Assembly (NCBI GenBank): GCA_036897625.1
Contig: JAYMTA010000153.1
Location: forward strand, 1 to 36,834
Length of the DNA: 36,834 bases
From: Pelargonium cotyledonis
Taxonomy: Eukaryota > Streptophyta > Magnoliopsida > Geraniales > Geraniaceae
Reading direction: 5' to 3'
The translations under genes were made by a program, and so were the position numbers. Below, piece after piece: positions 34,503-36,834 of this stretch (within the stretch, counting starts at the first letter, position 1; the number at the start of each line of letters is the position of its first letter). Under the pieces are notes generated by a model, which was given only the letters and a program-made list of their open reading frames with translations, was not told the DNA's origin and searched no databases.

Positions 34503-36834
34503 ATGGGAAGAGAACAGCCGACGCAGCAGCAGGTGGCGTTCACCGTCGAGCAACTCGTTGCCGTCAATCCGTACAATCCTGACATCCTCCCCGATCTCGA
34601 AAACTATGTCAACGAGCAGGTCTGTCTTTCCACCAGTTTTTATTTTTCAATTTCATCTTTATATTGCTTAATTAGCAAAATCAAATAAAAATATTGTTAG
34701 TCCGCAATTGTCTTTGTCCTATTTGATTATAAAAGTTGAAATCTTTCTTAGCGTGTTCGGTTAGTAATGGCTATCTGCTTAGTTTTGTTGAGAAATTGAC
34801 TGGGAATAGATATCTGCAGTGCGTTCTGTGTTGCTGAATTGGGTTTTCCTTTTCTTTTCCTCTGGCATTGCTTGCACAACCTAGAAGAATTGTGATGATA
34901 TATTCAATTGAATGGAATTAAATTGCATAATATATATTAACTGCTTGCATAATCTGTAACTTAGAAAGCATGGGACTTCTGTTTGTTTTTGTCTTGTTCT
35001 TTTCAGTGCTGGAATAGCATTTTGAGAGCTTACAATAAATTTTTGTCTGAGTCTGCAAAAAAAGTTAATTATTAATCTGAACCCCTTCTACTACAGCTCG
35101 TATTCACTGTGTGAATATCTTGAACTCTGCATGCTTCTATGGGAAACTAGCATGTTTCCTTGTGGATTATGTAGTTTTTCATTATAAGTATGCTTCTATA
35201 TGTTAGACATGCCAACATAATATGATATCTCATATTTACAGGTTTCGTCACAAACTTACAGCCTGGATGCAAATCTTTGCCTCCTTCGCCTCTATCAGGT
35301 ATTGTGTCTTCCCTCTGCATGTTTGAGTCGGGCACTCTTGGTTACAGTCTTACAGATCCTCTCTGGGACAACAGTTTTCTTTGTGCTTTCATCATTGGTT
35401 TATCTTATTTTGGTAAATAAGTCTCAGTGTCCTTATTTTGTTTGCCAATGCAGTTTGAACCTGATAGAATGAGCACCCAAATTGTTGCCCGCATTTTGGT
35501 TAAGGTCTGGATAACCCTCCACTACATGATTTTAAATATTTTAAGTTTATTGGCAAATGGTTTGTTATTGACTCTTGGTGTTATCCACTTCCTTGGTGCA
35601 GGCATTAATGGCCATGCCTTCTCCAGATTTCAGCCTTTGCCTCTTTTTAATTCCAGAAAGAGTGGTATATTTCTTTTCAAAAACTTGAAATTGTCTTGCA
35701 ATTTGTCGGATATTCTCTAATGAATTTTTCCTTACTTTTTTCTCTCTCTCCTCATTTCAGCAAATGGAGGAACAATTCAAGACACTGATTGTTCTTTCAC
35801 ATTATTTGGAGGTACATGTCTTACTTTTGTTTTCTGGCTGACATGCCTGTATGAAATGCGTTCCAAGCCTATTTTTTCTTATGCAGACTGGAAGGTTCCG
35901 CCAGTTTTGGGATGAAGCAGCTAAGAACCGACACATAGTTGAGGTTGTACCAGGTAATGATAAAATGTAATGCAATCATAGTTGGTGTAACTTATTGCTT
36001 GTTAGATATGGTGTATTTGTTTATTGAATAACTTGTTGGAAGGATACCATAGCTTTGAGAAATATACACCAGTTCCTGGTCTCTTTTTAGGGAACTGTGC
36101 CTTCTTTGTCAAAACGGGACAATCAAGATACTGGTTTTAGGTCACTTGCATTGCATGGTTATCTAGCCATATGATCTGCTGGTGTACCATACCATAGCAA
36201 CCAACATGTGTTCTACTTCAACAATACTGGGTTCAGTTACATACATCATCACATGCCTAGATTGCATATCATTGATCTTTACTATTTGGTGTATGTTTTG
36301 ATTGTAACTGACTAGGAAACATGCACGTTGAGTTGCCTAATGTTTCCCATTAGAGAGCAATGGTTACCGTAGGGTAACTTTTAACCTTATCATTAATAAA
36401 AATTAATGATATAAGCATCTAAAGCCTTCTCTATTACTGTAAAAGAACTCATCTGTTCTGTTGAGTCTCCTCTATAGAAATAATGAAGTCTGTTCTGTAC
36501 GGTTTTGTACATGAGATGACTGAAAAGAGGATTTATTGCAGGTTTTGAGCAAGCAATCCAGGACTATGCTATTCATGTCCTTGCATTGACGTACCAAAAG
36601 GTTCCTAGATCCGTGCTTGCTGAGGTATGTTGATTTCCTTTTTTTTATTTATACATTCACTTCTTCCATATTCCTAGAGTTTATTTATTCAGCACCGAGT
36701 TATATATGGTAGTGTTTGTGATATGAGTAGTAACCTGTGATCATTTCTACATTAGTGGGCTGGTCTAAGAGATTTACCAGTTTTAGGTGGGGATTTAGAG
36801 CAATGCGTGAATTATCAAATATCAACTCTTCTTC
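34503..36834 (+). CDS. EIF3K: Eukaryotic translation initiation factor 3 subunit k, 3'-partial
   Basis: Seven exons are visible: 34503-34619, 35242-35298, 35454-35504, 35602-35664, 35761-35811, 35887-35953 and 36542-36624. They give 163 codons in phase. The protein starts MGREQPTQQQ and reads VNPYNPDILPDLENYVNEQ, then YSLDANLCLLRLYQFEPD, GRFRQFWDEAAKNRHIVEV and ALTYQKVPRSVLAE. This is the conserved plant and animal eIF3k, a small helical-repeat and winged-helix subunit of the eIF3 complex that helps load mRNA on the 40S ribosome in the cytosol. From the usual plant length of about 220-230 residues, roughly a quarter is missing. The next exon was not found before 36834, so the last donor (GTATGT at 36625) opens an intron running out of the window. 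Confidence 0.95.

Overview
This is nuclear DNA from a flowering plant, most likely a core eudicot. The genes have many short AT-rich introns with GT..AG borders, and they encode plant-specific proteins: sucrose synthase, a phragmoplast kinesin-7 and a pectin methylesterase. The species cannot be named from the sequence alone. All gene models were built by hand from reading frames, splice sites and family knowledge.

Layout. (1) 1-10367, plus strand: the 3' eleven exons of a very large EMB8-type alpha/beta-hydrolase-like protein fused to a C-terminal CPBP (CAAX-protease-like) membrane domain. The gene starts before the window. (2) 10814-12684, minus: a pectin methylesterase with an N-terminal inhibitor domain, broken by a frameshift and an in-frame stop. 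(3) 13042-16454, minus: an intact 805-residue sucrose synthase, with two candidate untranslated first exons up to about 17455. (4) About 17.5-24.1 kb: an AT-rich gene-free stretch holding a tRNA-derived SINE with target duplications, a decayed RNase H retroelement remnant inside a duplicated segment, microsatellites and upstream regulatory motifs. (5) 25088-32308, plus: a 953-residue NACK1-type kinesin-7 with a cell-cycle-style promoter. (6) 32.3-34.2 kb: mostly empty, with one doubtful ORF. (7) 34503 to the window end, plus: the first seven exons of translation initiation factor eIF3 subunit k, cut by the window edge.

The genes are unrelated neighbours, not a pathway cluster. Sucrose synthase (UDP-glucose supply), the pectinesterase and the phragmoplast kinesin all touch cell-wall biology, but nothing here shows joint control. 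I found no convincing undescribed system. The points most worth a second look are the broken pectinesterase, the doubly degenerate hydrolase/CPBP protein, the kinesin promoter (four TCP-type site II motifs next to one MSA-like element), the two alternative sucrose synthase leaders, and the SINE and nested retroelement history of the gene-free region.
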